DNA of 64,000 nucleotides, taken from NCBI RefSeq assembly GCF_003628125.1, contig NZ_RBZU01000015.1:103904-167903 (forward strand), given 5' to 3'. This DNA comes from Pararobbsia silviterrae (GTDB lineage: Bacteria; Pseudomonadota; Gammaproteobacteria; Burkholderiales; Burkholderiaceae). Below the pieces are notes generated by a model, which did no database searches, was not told where the DNA came from, and saw only the letters and a program-made list of their open reading frames with translations. Positions 9,206-18,939 of the stretch are shown in pieces. The translations under genes and the position numbers were made by a program. The number at the start of each line of letters is the position of its first letter. Within the stretch, counting starts at the first letter, position 1.

Positions 9206-9928
9206 CTACGCACGCACGGCCCGTTCAGCCCACTCGACGAGGATGCCGGTGACGGCTTCGGGACGCTCCATCGTCGACATATGCCCGCATGTCTCGATCG
9301 CGTGGAGCGTCGCCTCGCGCATCCGCGCCTGCATCTCTTCATGGCGCGACAGCGGACTCCATCGATCTTCCGTGCCGCACACGAGCACCGTCGGACAGCG
9401 AATCTCCGCGAGCACGGGCGTGGCATCCGGCCGGTCCAGCAGGGCGCGAATCTGGGCCTCGAACTTCTCGGGCGTGCTCCGCTCGATCATCTTCAGGATC
9501 GACTCATAGACCTCGGACGCGAGCCGGCTCGGATGCACCATGCCGGGCGTCCAGGCCTCGCCCATCGCGCGCATGCCCTTGGCGCGCGCGGTGTCGAGCA
9601 AAGCGAAGCGCGCCGCTTGCTCCTTGGCGCCGGCTTCGCCCGCATCGCGCGCCTCATAGCCCGTATCGAGCAGGGCAAGCGCGGCGACACGGTCCGGCGC
9701 GCGACGCGCGATTTCGAGCGCGACGCGCCCGCCCATCGAATGTCCGGCGACGAGCAGCGTCGACGCGTCGACGCTCGCGAGCACATGGTCCACCATGTCT
9801 GCGATCGAACGGCGCATGCCGTAGTCGGGCACATGGCAGTCGGCGATACGGCTCAACGCCTCGCGCTGATCGACCCAGACTGCGTCGTCGCAGAGCAGAC
9901 CCGGAAGCAAGACCACTTGGATCGACAT
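9206..9928 (-). CDS. alpha/beta hydrolase
   Basis: A 240-residue soluble alpha/beta-fold hydrolase with the nucleophile elbow GHSMGG (Ser64), a candidate acid in CGTEDRW and a candidate histidine in CGHMSTMERP. The start at 9928 lies 12 bases after the stop of the formaldehyde dehydrogenase gene, so it is the last gene of that operon. It is not the classical S-formylglutathione hydrolase (esterase D family, about 280 residues, GHSMGGHGAL-type elbow), but its place suggests it could act on the thioester or on another ester. Substrate unknown. Confidence 0.75.
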   Translation of the reverse strand: MSIQVVLLPGLLCDDAVWVDQREALSRIADCHVPDYGMRRSIADMVDHVLASVDASTLLVAGHSMGGRVALEIARRAPDRVAALALLDTGYEARDAGEAGAKEQAARFALLDTARAKGMRAMGEAWTPGMVHPSRLASEVYESILKMIERSTPEKFEAQIRALLDRPDATPVLAEIRCPTVLVCGTEDRWSPLSRHEEMQARMREATLHAIETCGHMSTMERPEAVTGILVEWAERAVRA

Positions 9929-9940
9929 CGCCTCGCTCCG

Positions 9941-11388
<1,448 letters not shown>

Positions 11389-11428
11389 CGATGCCCCTTA
11401 TCGGATACGGAACGGGGGCATCCTACAG

Positions 11429-11443
11429 TACTGGTGGGGAGTA
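11429..11443. promoter_or_regulatory. FrmR operator candidate
   Basis: TACTGGTGGGGAGTA has the TACT-(G/C tract)-AGTA architecture of CsoR/RcnR/FrmR-family binding sites. It lies 41 bases upstream of the frmR ATG on the minus strand, where it would overlap the promoter. Confidence 0.65.
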
Positions 11444-11563
11444 TGCAAAACAGGGGGGCGGCTCGCTCGACGGATCGATAACGAACCCATGACGGACGAT
11501 GACGGATAATGGCCCTCGATCCGCACGAACAAACCGTCGAACCCACGTAAGGACAGCGTCGCG

Positions 11564-12091
11564 ATGCGTCTCTTGGCTATTTCCGGCAGCGCCCGGCAAC
11601 GTTCGACCAACACGGCCCTGCTCGAAGCGATGAAGGCGCTCGCGCCCGACGGCATCGAGATCGTCGTGCTGCACCGGCTCGATCGTTTGCCGGTCTTCTC
11701 GCCCGACCTCGAACACGACACGCCGGCCGAGGTGAGCGCGTTCCTCGACCACGTATCGCGTGCCGACGGGCTCATCGTCGCGAGCCCCGAGTATGTGCAT
11801 GCCGTGCCCGGCGGTCTCAAGAACGCGATCGACTGGCTGGTCTCACGATTCGAAATCATCGGAAAACCCGTCGTTCTCGCGCACGCGTCCCATCGCGGCG
11901 ACGAGATGCTCGCCTCGCTCAGGCGGATCCTGTCGACGGTCAGCAGCCGGTTTTCGCAGGACCTGTTCCTGCGAATCCCGTTGATCGGCAAAACGCCCGA
12001 AGACATCGCGGCCTTGCTCCGCACGCCGCCCTATGCGGCTCAGATCGACACATTTCTACGCGATTTCGCGTCGGTCGTTGCGGATGCTTAG
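11564..12091 (+). CDS. NADPH-dependent FMN reductase family protein
   Basis: A 175-residue flavodoxin-fold reductase. It shows the FMN phosphate-binding loop GSARQRSTNTAL near the N-terminus and the isoalloxazine-contacting SPEYVHAVPGGLKNAIDW segment typical of the family (chromate, quinone or azo reductases). An AAGGA site precedes the ATG. It is divergent from frmR, with about 170 bases between, and convergent with the ParA-like gene at 12100. Physiological substrate not predictable. Confidence 0.85.
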   Translation: MRLLAISGSARQRSTNTALLEAMKALAPDGIEIVVLHRLDRLPVFSPDLEHDTPAEVSAFLDHVSRADGLIVASPEYVHAVPGGLKNAIDWLVSRFEIIGKPVVLAHASHRGDEMLASLRRILSTVSSRFSQDLFLRIPLIGKTPEDIAALLRTPPYAAQIDTFLRDFASVVADA

Positions 12092-12099
12092 TGCACAAC

Positions 12100-12795
12100 T
12101 TAGGGCGCAACCTTGTCGATCTGCTCATAGGCTCGACTGAGCCAGACCTTGACGCGTTGACGTTCGAGCATGCCGAGACCGACGCTCGCGCGATCCGGAT
12201 GATGCGCGGCCGCCCAGAAGCTCAAACTGTTCTGGTCGATCTTCTGCATCGTCGTATCGGGAAGGTGGCGTAACGAAACGAACGCCGCGCCCAGCGCCTC
12301 CGCACGCTGACGCTCGCCCGACGCTTCGAGTAACTCGAAACGCTCGCCGCGAATTTCATTGAGCACGATGATCAAACGCATCGTCTCGCCGAACTGATCG
12401 AGCCACTGCCGCAGCAGATCGACGGAATCGCGGCCCGCATCCATCACGTGCCACCAGGTGAACGTCACGCCGCTTTCATGCGCGACACCGAGCACGTCGG
12501 CGTCGTCGAACCACTTCGAGACCGACTGCTGCGTCTGTGCCGCGAGATCGACGAGGATGCGGCGATCCGGCTGTTCGATGGCGGCTTCGAGTACGGGATC
12601 GAGGCTATCGTGGCCATCGAGCACGGCGGGCGCGGCGAATTCGCCGTAATAACGCAGGAGCGCGCCATGCGAGCGGTCGGTGTCAAAGCCGACGAACGGC
12701 AGGTTGCGGTCGATGAAGTACTGCGCCAGCACGCGGGCCACGAGCGACTTGCCGACACCACCCTTTTCCCCTCCGATCAAATGCACGATGCTCAT
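12100..12795 (-). CDS. orphan ParA/MinD-like P-loop ATPase
   Basis: About 231 residues from the ATG at 12795, preceded by AAAGGGG; the frame extends to 12837 without a better site. It has a deviant Walker A, GGEKGGVGKS (8-17), the hallmark of ParA/MinD/SIMIBI ATPases, and a VDLAAQTQQ segment where the Walker B aspartate is expected. Similar proteins are annotated as nucleotide-binding or mobilisation-type. There is no parB, parS-like array or second partner nearby, so it is unlikely to be a plasmid or chromosome partition gene in this context. Confidence 0.7.
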   Translation of the reverse strand: MSIVHLIGGEKGGVGKSLVARVLAQYFIDRNLPFVGFDTDRSHGALLRYYGEFAAPAVLDGHDSLDPVLEAAIEQPDRRILVDLAAQTQQSVSKWFDDADVLGVAHESGVTFTWWHVMDAGRDSVDLLRQWLDQFGETMRLIIVLNEIRGERFELLEASGERQRAEALGAAFVSLRHLPDTTMQKIDQNSLSFWAAAHHPDRASVGLGMLERQRVKVWLSRAYEQIDKVAP

Positions 12796-12895
12796 CGCGT
12801 CGAATCCCCTTTGTGCGGACTGTGTCATCGCGCCCACGCGCGGTGTGCATATAGGTTAGCCGGGCAAAACGCCCGCGTGCATCTTTTTCTTCGTA

Positions 12896-13564
12896 TCAGA
12901 TCGCCACGGCCGCTCGGCGTTTCTGTGCCGCCTTCGGACGCGCTTCGCGTTCGAGATACCCAAGGCAAAGCGATTCGAGCTGACGCGAGAGTCCGTGCAC
13001 CATCGATCGCGGCGACTTCGACTGAAGCAGCAAACGCAGGGGGCCGACCATCGCGCCCATGAACATGAAGGCCGTCGTGCCGATGTCGTCGAATCGCGCA
13101 TCCGACGCCGTCTTGAGCATCGCTTCGAGCGCGGCGTGATTACGGGCCTCGACTTCGCGCACATAGGCACTCGAATCGAGTTGGTAGGACACGGCATACA
13201 GCGCGCGCGATTCGTCGAGACTATCCGTTTTCGCGCTGACGAATGCCGCGACGACCGTCTGCACCATCGTCTCCAACGACGCGCCGTGCACCGATGCGGC
13301 GGCCCGTTCGAGATCGCCGACGATCCGTTCGAGGTGCCGCTGCAGCACGGCGAACAACAACGCCTGTTTTTGCGGAAAGTATTGATAAAGCGTTCCGACG
13401 GACACGCCCGCGCGCTCCGCCACGCGTATCGTCGTCAGGCGCTCGAGGCCTTCGCCCAGCAAAACCTGAATAGTCGCGTCGAAAATGGCGTCCACGGTGG
13501 CGACGGAACGCGCCTGCCTGGGCTGTTTGCGGGCATCCAACCCGCCCGGGTGACTCGCGCGCAT
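12896..13564 (-). CDS. TetR-family transcriptional regulator
   Basis: About 222 residues from the ATG at 13564. The N-terminal helix-turn-helix reads TTIRVAERAGVSVGTLYQYFPQKQALL (given here only as positions about 44-70), the standard TetR signature with the LYQYF recognition helix end. The C-terminal ligand domain is unassigned. It is divergent from an aldo/keto reductase gene with 89 bases between starts; an AT-rich palindrome at 13582-13593 in that gap is the likely shared operator, so it probably represses itself and the reductase. Confidence 0.88.
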   Translation of the reverse strand: MRASHPGGLDARKQPRQARSVATVDAIFDATIQVLLGEGLERLTTIRVAERAGVSVGTLYQYFPQKQALLFAVLQRHLERIVGDLERAAASVHGASLETMVQTVVAAFVSAKTDSLDESRALYAVSYQLDSSAYVREVEARNHAALEAMLKTASDARFDDIGTTAFMFMGAMVGPLRLLLQSKSPRSMVHGLSRQLESLCLGYLEREARPKAAQKRRAAVAI

Positions 13565-13581
13565 ATGCGAATTTCCAATCT

Positions 13582-13593
13582 GAATAATTATTC
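13582..13593. promoter_or_regulatory. TetR-type operator candidate in the divergent promoter
   Basis: GAATAATTATTC is a perfect 12-bp palindrome inside a wider imperfect repeat (TCTGA near 13580 and TCAGA near 13604). It is the only strongly AT-rich stretch between the TetR gene and the aldo/keto reductase gene. Confidence 0.5.
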
Positions 13594-13653
13594 GTATTCT
13601 ACTCAGATGCCATCGCGGCCCACATGACACAGGACACAGGAAAAGGAACGGCA

Positions 13654-14559
13654 ATGACCGACGCAACGCATGCGGCGACTTTCAAACTGGGCACACGGAG
13701 CGTCACGCGCATGGGATACGGCGCGATGCAGCTCGCGGGACCTCACGTCTTCGGTCCGCCGAAGGATCGCGCGGCCGCGGTGGCCGTATTGCGCGCCGCC
13801 GTCGAGCGCGGCATCACGCATATCGACACGAGCGACTTTTATGGCCCTCATGTGACAAATCAAATTATTCGCGAAGCGCTCGCCCCGTATCCCGATACGC
13901 TGACGATCGTCACGAAGGTCGGGGCAAAGCGCGGCGACGATGCATCGTGGAATGTCGCGTCGTCGGCGGCCGAGCTTGAATCGGCCGTCCACGACAATCT
14001 GCGCAATCTGGGCCGCGATGTGCTCGACGTCGTCAATTACCGCGCGATGTTCAATGTGAGCGGACCGGGCGAAGGCGATATCGAAGCGCCCTTGACGGCG
14101 CTCGCCGAACTCCAGGCGAAGGGTCTGATCCGCCATATCGGTCTGAGCAACGTGACCGCGCGGCAGATCGCACAGGGACGCACGATCACGGACATCGTCT
14201 GCGTGCAGAACCTCTACAACCTCGCGCATCGACACGACGAGGCGCTGATCGATCAACTGGCCGGCGACGGCGTCGCCTATGTCCCGTTCTTTCCGCTCGG
14301 CGGTTTCACGCCGCTGCAAGCCGACGCGTTGAGCCGAACCGCCGAGCAATGCGACGCGACGCCGATGCAGGTCGCCCTTGCATGGCTGTTGCAGCGCGCG
14401 CCGAACATGCTGCTGATCCCGGGCACCTCATCGGTCGCGCATCTCGAACAGAACATCGCAAGCGTGGATCTGCGCTTGCCGGACGATGCGCTTGCGGCGC
14501 TCGATACGATCGCCGCCGCGAACGCGCAGGGCAGCGGCGCATCGCACGAACGTCATTGA
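13654..14559 (+). CDS. aldo/keto reductase
   Basis: About 301 residues from the ATG at 13654, which has an excellent ribosome binding site (AAAGGAAC). TIM-barrel AKR with the HIDTSDFYG motif (Asp58, Tyr63) and the VTKVG lysine (Lys88). The usual catalytic histidine is replaced: the strand reads VVNYRAMF, a variation common in bacterial AKRs of this type. NADPH-binding GLSNVT and IPGTSSVAHLEQN segments are present. Probably regulated by the divergent TetR protein through 13582-13593. Substrate unknown. Confidence 0.88.
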   Translation: MTDATHAATFKLGTRSVTRMGYGAMQLAGPHVFGPPKDRAAAVAVLRAAVERGITHIDTSDFYGPHVTNQIIREALAPYPDTLTIVTKVGAKRGDDASWNVASSAAELESAVHDNLRNLGRDVLDVVNYRAMFNVSGPGEGDIEAPLTALAELQAKGLIRHIGLSNVTARQIAQGRTITDIVCVQNLYNLAHRHDEALIDQLAGDGVAYVPFFPLGGFTPLQADALSRTAEQCDATPMQVALAWLLQRAPNMLLIPGTSSVAHLEQNIASVDLRLPDDALAALDTIAAANAQGSGASHERH

Positions 14560-14583
14560 ACCCGAGTCGAGCCGGATACACGC

Positions 14584-16038
14584 TCAGAGATCCGTATTCG
14601 ACGCGAGCCACTGCGGTTCATACGAACCCAGGGCACGCGCCGGATACGACCACGCAAGCGGCGCGCCTTCGATCTCGAGCGGCGGCAACAGTCTGACGGC
14701 CGGTCCCCACGACGTCGACTCGACATGCAAGGCGCGATCCGTCGGGCCGTCCATGGCGAGCGCGACCACCTCGCTCATCGGTTCCGAACGCAGCTGCAAT
14801 TCGGCCGCCGTGCGCGCGAGCGATGCACGCGCCTCGATGCCGACACCGTGCTTCAAGCGCGTCGTCAATCCGCGCACGGCGGCCGTCGCCATCAGGTAGC
14901 CCGTCGCATGATCGATGGCCTGAACGGGCAAGCTCACCGGTTCGTCGCTGCCCATCACGGACATGCCCGCTTCGGCGATGCCCGTGCTCATTTGAATGAG
15001 GCTATCGAAGCCGCGCCGCTCGCGCCACGGCCCGGTCCAGCCATACGCATCGAGCGACACGTCGATCAGCGACGGATTCAGCATACGCCGCTGTTCCGCA
15101 TCGAAGCCGAGATGCGCGAGCGCGTCGGCTCGATATCCGTGGACCACGATATCCGCTTCGCGAAGCAAGCGTTTCAGCGTGTCGAGATCGGCGCGCTCCT
15201 TGAGATTGAGCCGCGCGCACCGTTTGCCGAGCACGACGTCGGGCACCGTGTTCGGCTCTTCCCAGCCATAGGGATCGATCCGCAGCACCTCGGCGCCCAG
15301 ACCCGCGAGAAATCGCGTCGCGACAGGTCCCGCGAGAATGCGCGTCAGATCGAGCACGCGAATGCCGCGCAGAGGCCGATCCTTGGCCGGACGCCATGCA
15401 TGCGCGGCGATGCCCGTCGCGCCCTGGGTCGCGTACGTCGCATCGCGAAGATGCAGCAGGGGCTCGGTCGCGACCGAGCGGCCTTGCGGATGTTCGGCCC
15501 ATTCCTTCCTCGAATACATCATCGCCGCGCAGCCGCCCCGTTCGACGATCGCCGTTTCGAGCGCGCCCGCATCCCATCGGCTGACGGCTTGCGCGACCGA
15601 CTCCGCGTCCGCCGCGCAACCGAGCACGGCCAATGCAGCCTCGCGATGATGCGGCGCGTTCGTGTGAAGCCGGATCCAGCGATCGCGCGCGCGATAGTTG
15701 CCCGCCACGACGTCCCAGATCGGCGGCAGCTTCCATCCTTGCGGACGCAGCGACACGCCGAACCAGAGCGACGTCAAACGCTGATCGACGCGAACCGGCG
15801 GCAATTCACCCGTCGCCGCGAGCAGCAATTCGGCGACGGCGGCGCCGGCCGCGCCCACTGCGGCGGTGGCGAAGTCCGTCACGCGAAACGGGGAGACGCG
15901 TTCGCCGATGCCGTGCACCCGAACGGCGTCGAGCAGCGGCGCATGACCGCCTGCGGCTTCCCAGAACGTATGCAGATGACGCGATACCGGACGCCGTTCG
16001 GCCGTGTCCTCGTTGGAGATGATCGAATCGCTGCGCAT
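14584..16038 (-). CDS. CaiB/BaiF-type (family III) CoA transferase
   Basis: A 484-residue protein with a GAGG ribosome binding site before the ATG at 16038. The C-terminal two thirds match family III CoA transferases: RGIRVLDLTRILAGPVATRFLAGLGAEVLRID (positions about 220-250), the LNLK segment, and the GFDSLIQMSTGI region that carries the family's catalytic Asp. The N-terminal about 200 residues look like a second, degenerate copy of the fold. These enzymes move CoA between acids. It is divergent from an HTH-citrate synthase fusion, and the palindrome at 16097-16115 lies between them. Confidence 0.85.
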   Translation of the reverse strand: MRSDSIISNEDTAERRPVSRHLHTFWEAAGGHAPLLDAVRVHGIGERVSPFRVTDFATAAVGAAGAAVAELLLAATGELPPVRVDQRLTSLWFGVSLRPQGWKLPPIWDVVAGNYRARDRWIRLHTNAPHHREAALAVLGCAADAESVAQAVSRWDAGALETAIVERGGCAAMMYSRKEWAEHPQGRSVATEPLLHLRDATYATQGATGIAAHAWRPAKDRPLRGIRVLDLTRILAGPVATRFLAGLGAEVLRIDPYGWEEPNTVPDVVLGKRCARLNLKERADLDTLKRLLREADIVVHGYRADALAHLGFDAEQRRMLNPSLIDVSLDAYGWTGPWRERRGFDSLIQMSTGIAEAGMSVMGSDEPVSLPVQAIDHATGYLMATAAVRGLTTRLKHGVGIEARASLARTAAELQLRSEPMSEVVALAMDGPTDRALHVESTSWGPAVRLLPPLEIEGAPLAWSYPARALGSYEPQWLASNTDL

Positions 16039-16096
16039 GCTGACCTCGACTGGATTGGGTCAGGCAAAGATCGTCTTGCTCGTATTGATTGTCAAT

Positions 16097-16115
16097 GTTG
16101 ATTATCCTGATCAAC
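16097..16115. promoter_or_regulatory. palindrome in the CoA transferase / HTH-citrate synthase divergent promoter
   Basis: GTTGAT, a 7-base spacer, then ATCAAC. A related half-palindrome TTGATTGTCAA precedes it at about 16085-16095. The two starts are only 103 bases apart, so a regulator bound here would act on both genes; the HTH domain of the citrate synthase fusion is a candidate. Confidence 0.45.
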
Positions 16116-16141
16116 GTATCGAACGAAACGACCTCCATGCC

Positions 16142-17443
16142 ATGTCGAACTACCTGAACTCGATCGAAGCGGCGGCGCGCCTCGGCGTATCGCGCCAGAC
16201 GCTTTACGCGTATGTCAGCCGCGGTTTGCTTCGCGCGGAGCCCGGCGAACAGCAACGCGAAAGCCGCTATCTCGCCGCCGATGTCGATCGGCTCGCGGGG
16301 CAACGCGCACGCGGCCGGAAGCCGAAGGAAGTCGCGAAAGCCGCGCTGAACTGGGGCTCGCCGGTGCTCGAATCGAGCATCACGTTGATCGAAGCCGGGC
16401 GGCTCTGTTATCGCGGCATCGATGCGCTCGAACTCGCTCGTCACGCAAGCTTTGAAGACGTCGCCGCGCTGCTATGGCAATGCGATGCGAACCAGGCATT
16501 CGGCCATCGCGCGCCCACGATCCCCGCAGTATTGCGGCCGCTCTTCAAGCACTACGCCGATCAACGCGCCGAACAGGCGTTGCTGCCGCTGTTCGCGGTC
16601 GCGAGCGACGACGCGTCCACGGCGATCTGGCAGCGCGCGGCCGAACGTCAGGCGCAGGGATGCGGCGATCTCGTCCGCATTCTGGCCGCATGTCTGTTGC
16701 GCACGCGGCCCGATACGACACCGATCCATGAGCAATGCGCGCGCGCGTGGGGCGTGGGTCCGCAAGGCGCCGAGCTGATCCGCATGACGCTGATCCTCTG
16801 CGCCGATCATGAATTGAACGCATCGAGCTTCACGGGGCGATGCATCGCATCGACGGATGCCAGCCTGCGCGCGGTCGTCATCGGCGGACTCGCGGGTCTG
16901 TCGGGCGGCCGTCACGGCGCGACCACGGCACGCGGCGAGGCGCTTTGGGACGAACTCGGCAACACGCATATCGAACGCAAAATGCGCGATCGTCTCGCGC
17001 GCGGCGAAGATTTGCCGGGCTTTGGACATGCGCTCTATCCCGACGGCGATGTGCGGGCGGCGTTTCTGTTATCGCGCGTATTGCCGCGTCATCCCCAATG
17101 GAAGGCCATGATCGATACGGGAAGCGCGCTCGTCGGTCAGAAGCCGACCGTGGATCTCGCGCTCGTGGCCGTGCGCAGACACTTGCGGCTGCCGATCGGC
17201 GCGGCATTCGGTTTGTTCGCGCTCGGGCGATCGATCGGCTGGATTGCACATGGACTCGAACAACGTACGCATCCCGATCTGATCCGACCGCGTGCCGTCT
17301 ATACGGGTATTCGCCCCGTCGGACTCGACGAGGACACGGCGTTGCACGAGTCAGGGTCGCGCAAGCGCTCGGGGCGAAGCATAACCGCCCCGCTTACGTC
17401 ACCCGGCCACGATCTGTTTGCGACGTTTTTCAAGGCGCGATAG
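16142..17443 (+). CDS. citrate synthase-family protein with N-terminal HTH domain
   Basis: About 433 residues from the ATG at 16142. Residues about 6-60 form a MerR/excisionase-like helix-turn-helix (SIEAAARLGVSRQTLYAYVS then RGLL), followed by a citrate synthase domain with RGIDALELA, the first active-site histidine in SGGRHGATT, the second in GFGHALYPDGDVRA, and IGAAFGLFALGRSIGWIAHGLEQ. Active-site positions appear conserved, so it may be both DNA-binding and catalytic (citrate or methylcitrate synthase chemistry). It faces a CoA transferase gene across a short shared promoter. Confidence 0.85.
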   Translation: MSNYLNSIEAAARLGVSRQTLYAYVSRGLLRAEPGEQQRESRYLAADVDRLAGQRARGRKPKEVAKAALNWGSPVLESSITLIEAGRLCYRGIDALELARHASFEDVAALLWQCDANQAFGHRAPTIPAVLRPLFKHYADQRAEQALLPLFAVASDDASTAIWQRAAERQAQGCGDLVRILAACLLRTRPDTTPIHEQCARAWGVGPQGAELIRMTLILCADHELNASSFTGRCIASTDASLRAVVIGGLAGLSGGRHGATTARGEALWDELGNTHIERKMRDRLARGEDLPGFGHALYPDGDVRAAFLLSRVLPRHPQWKAMIDTGSALVGQKPTVDLALVAVRRHLRLPIGAAFGLFALGRSIGWIAHGLEQRTHPDLIRPRAVYTGIRPVGLDEDTALHESGSRKRSGRSITAPLTSPGHDLFATFFKAR

Positions 17444-17492
17444 CGCGAAGCAAGGGGCCGTGGTCAGCGGTCGTCAGGGGTCGTCGGCGATA

Positions 17493-17584
17493 CGGAAGTG
17501 CGGAAGTGCGGAAGTGCGGAAGTGCGGAAGTGCGGAAGTGCGGAAGTGCGGAAGTGCGGAAGTGCGGAAGTGCGGAAGTGCGGA
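17493..17584 (+). repeat. 8-bp tandem repeat, unit CGGAAGTG, 11 copies plus 4 bases
   Basis: Eleven perfect copies run from 17493 to 17580, followed by a partial CGGA. The tract is non-coding, 50 bases after the stop of the HTH-citrate synthase gene and upstream of the cspA terminator on the opposite strand. Copy number is expected to vary by slippage. Confidence 0.97.
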
Positions 17585-17670
17585 GCAGTATCAAGACGCG
17601 GCGGAAAAGCGCAAGCGCTTTAGTTCGAAATATATGTGTGTATGTTCGACACATATTCATTCGCGCGCTC

Positions 17671-17708
17671 AAAACGTGCGCGAGCGCGATCTGTCGATCG
17701 GCTCGCGC
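17671..17708 (-). terminator. Rho-independent terminator candidate for cspA
   Basis: Read on the minus strand: stem GCGCGAGC (17701-17708), an interior that can pair further, GCTCGCGC (17678-17685), then ACG and TTTT (17671-17674). It begins 15 bases after the cspA stop codon. Confidence 0.55.
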
Positions 17709-17722
17709 GCTAAGCCGCGGCG

Positions 17723-17926
17723 TCAAATCACCTGAATATTGGCGGCTTGCTTGCCCTTCGGTCCTTGCTTGACTTCGAAGCTGACCTTCTGGTTCTCCTT
17801 GAGCGATTTGAAGCCTTCGCTCTTGATTTCCGAAAAGTGAGCGAACAGGTCTTCGCCCCCGCCGTCAGGCGTGATGAATCCGAAGCCCTTTTCGTCGTTG
17901 AACCACTTCACAGTGCCGGTAGCCAT
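17723..17926 (-). CDS. cspA: cold-shock protein, CspA family
   Basis: A 67-residue single CSD protein beginning [11 protein letters not shown] with both RNA-binding motifs, KGFGFI (RNP1) and DLFAHF (RNP2), and the usual C-terminus [11 protein letters not shown]. It binds single-stranded nucleic acid and melts mRNA structure. A GAGGA site precedes the ATG at 17926. The 147-base gap to infA allows a long structured 5' untranslated leader, as is usual for csp genes. Confidence 0.95.
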   Translation of the reverse strand: MATGTVKWFNDEKGFGFITPDGGGEDLFAHFSEIKSEGFKSLKENQKVSFEVKQGPKGKQAANIQVI

Positions 17927-18073
17927 GATCTTGATCCTCAATACGGGGGTGCGTCGGATGGGGTCGTACGCTGCGCTCGACGCGTCGCGCGCTGATTTCG
18001 GAACGATGCCAAGTCGAACGGCCGCGTCACGCACTCGAAGCATAGCGCGCGCAAGCGGCAGCGCAAGGTCTCG

Positions 18074-18340
18074 TCAGCGTCTGCGCATCGGCGCGGGACG
18101 CGGCATGCTTGTGGCGCGTTCGTCCTTGTGACGAAAGTTGATACGCCCTTTCGTGAGATCGTAGACGGACAATTCGAGGGTCACGCGGTCTCCCGCGAGA
18201 ATTCGAATATGGTTCTTGCGCATTCTGCCGGACGCATAGGCGGAGATGATCGCGCCGTTGTCGAGCGTGACCCGATAACGGCTATCGGGCAGGACTTCGT
18301 CAACAACGCCATCGAGTTCAATGAGTTCTTCTTTCGCCAT
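18074..18340 (-). CDS. infA: translation initiation factor IF-1
   Basis: An 88-residue OB-fold protein beginning [19 protein letters not shown], with the conserved [22 protein letters not shown] core (positions about 40-61) and [10 protein letters not shown]. It binds the ribosomal A site during initiation. Standard IF-1 is 72 residues; this one has a basic, proline-rich tail ([12 protein letters not shown]), as in the second infA copy of Burkholderia. GGAG lies 7 bases before the ATG at 18340. It lies upstream of cspA and may be co-transcribed. Confidence 0.95.
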   Translation of the reverse strand: MAKEELIELDGVVDEVLPDSRYRVTLDNGAIISAYASGRMRKNHIRILAGDRVTLELSVYDLTKGRINFRHKDERATSMPRPAPMRRR

Positions 18341-18939
18341 GCAGGGCTCCAATTTGAAGGGCGGGAGTCCAGGGCGCCAGCGTATGCGTTCGTGCAATAC
18401 GAGGTGCCCCTAGAGGACGCTTTGGGCGGGCGAATGACCAGTCGGCGACTGGCTTATCTAGCGCAACGACGTGGAGGTAGAGTGGCTTGGAGAGCCGAAA
18501 CTGCGGATCACGGCGGGTAGTGGACGTATCCACCGAGGCGAAGTATGGGCTCTTCCGAGCCTTTTTGCCATCGACGATCTGCATCGCCTGCTGTTTCGGA
18601 CGACCGGATCGCCCGCCTCAAGCGCATAAGCCGATCGATTCGGTCGAAATCGCCGATTTCGATGACCCCGCAATTTTTTCCGAATCGCGCGGCATGCATC
18701 GACAGATGTGGATGCAGGTACGGCTGCGGCTGCGGCTGCGGCTGCGGCTGCGGCTGCGGCTGCGGCTGCGGCTGCGGCTGCGGAATTATTGCAAAGCCCT
18801 CGCGTACGCGACGCCAATTTCGCGCAATCCGCCGCGTGAATTCCACCCTAAATCAACGCGTCAAAACGTGTCGATCGCCTATTCGACAAGCGTCGCTTGT
18901 CAATTGACGCATCCGAATTTGCCCGATATTGTCTCGTCC
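18341..18939. other. 600-base intergenic region between infA and the HigA-like gene
   Basis: No credible gene. It carries a short palindrome CCAGTC-GGC-GACTGG at 18438-18452, near the expected infA promoter, and the hexanucleotide tract at 18721-18783. Open frames across the tract give only Arg-Leu, Gln-Pro or poly-Ala and are artefacts of the repeat. Confidence 0.7.
18721..18783 (+). repeat. 6-bp tandem repeat, unit CGGCTG, 10 copies plus 3 bases
   Basis: Ten perfect copies of CGGCTG from 18721 to 18780 followed by CGG, preceded by GCAGGTA. It lies about 155 bases upstream of the HigA-like gene, in a non-coding stretch, so length changes could alter promoter spacing but not a reading frame. 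Confidence 0.97.

Noticed and set aside
17493..17584. Octamer tract as a CRISPR array or coding repeat
   Set aside because: The units are 8 bp without spacers and no frame across it is protein-like; it is a simple tandem repeat.
18487..18939. N-terminal extension of the HigA-like protein through the hexamer repeat
   Set aside because: It would add about 150 residues including an Arg-Leu run produced by the repeat, while the family starts at 18940.
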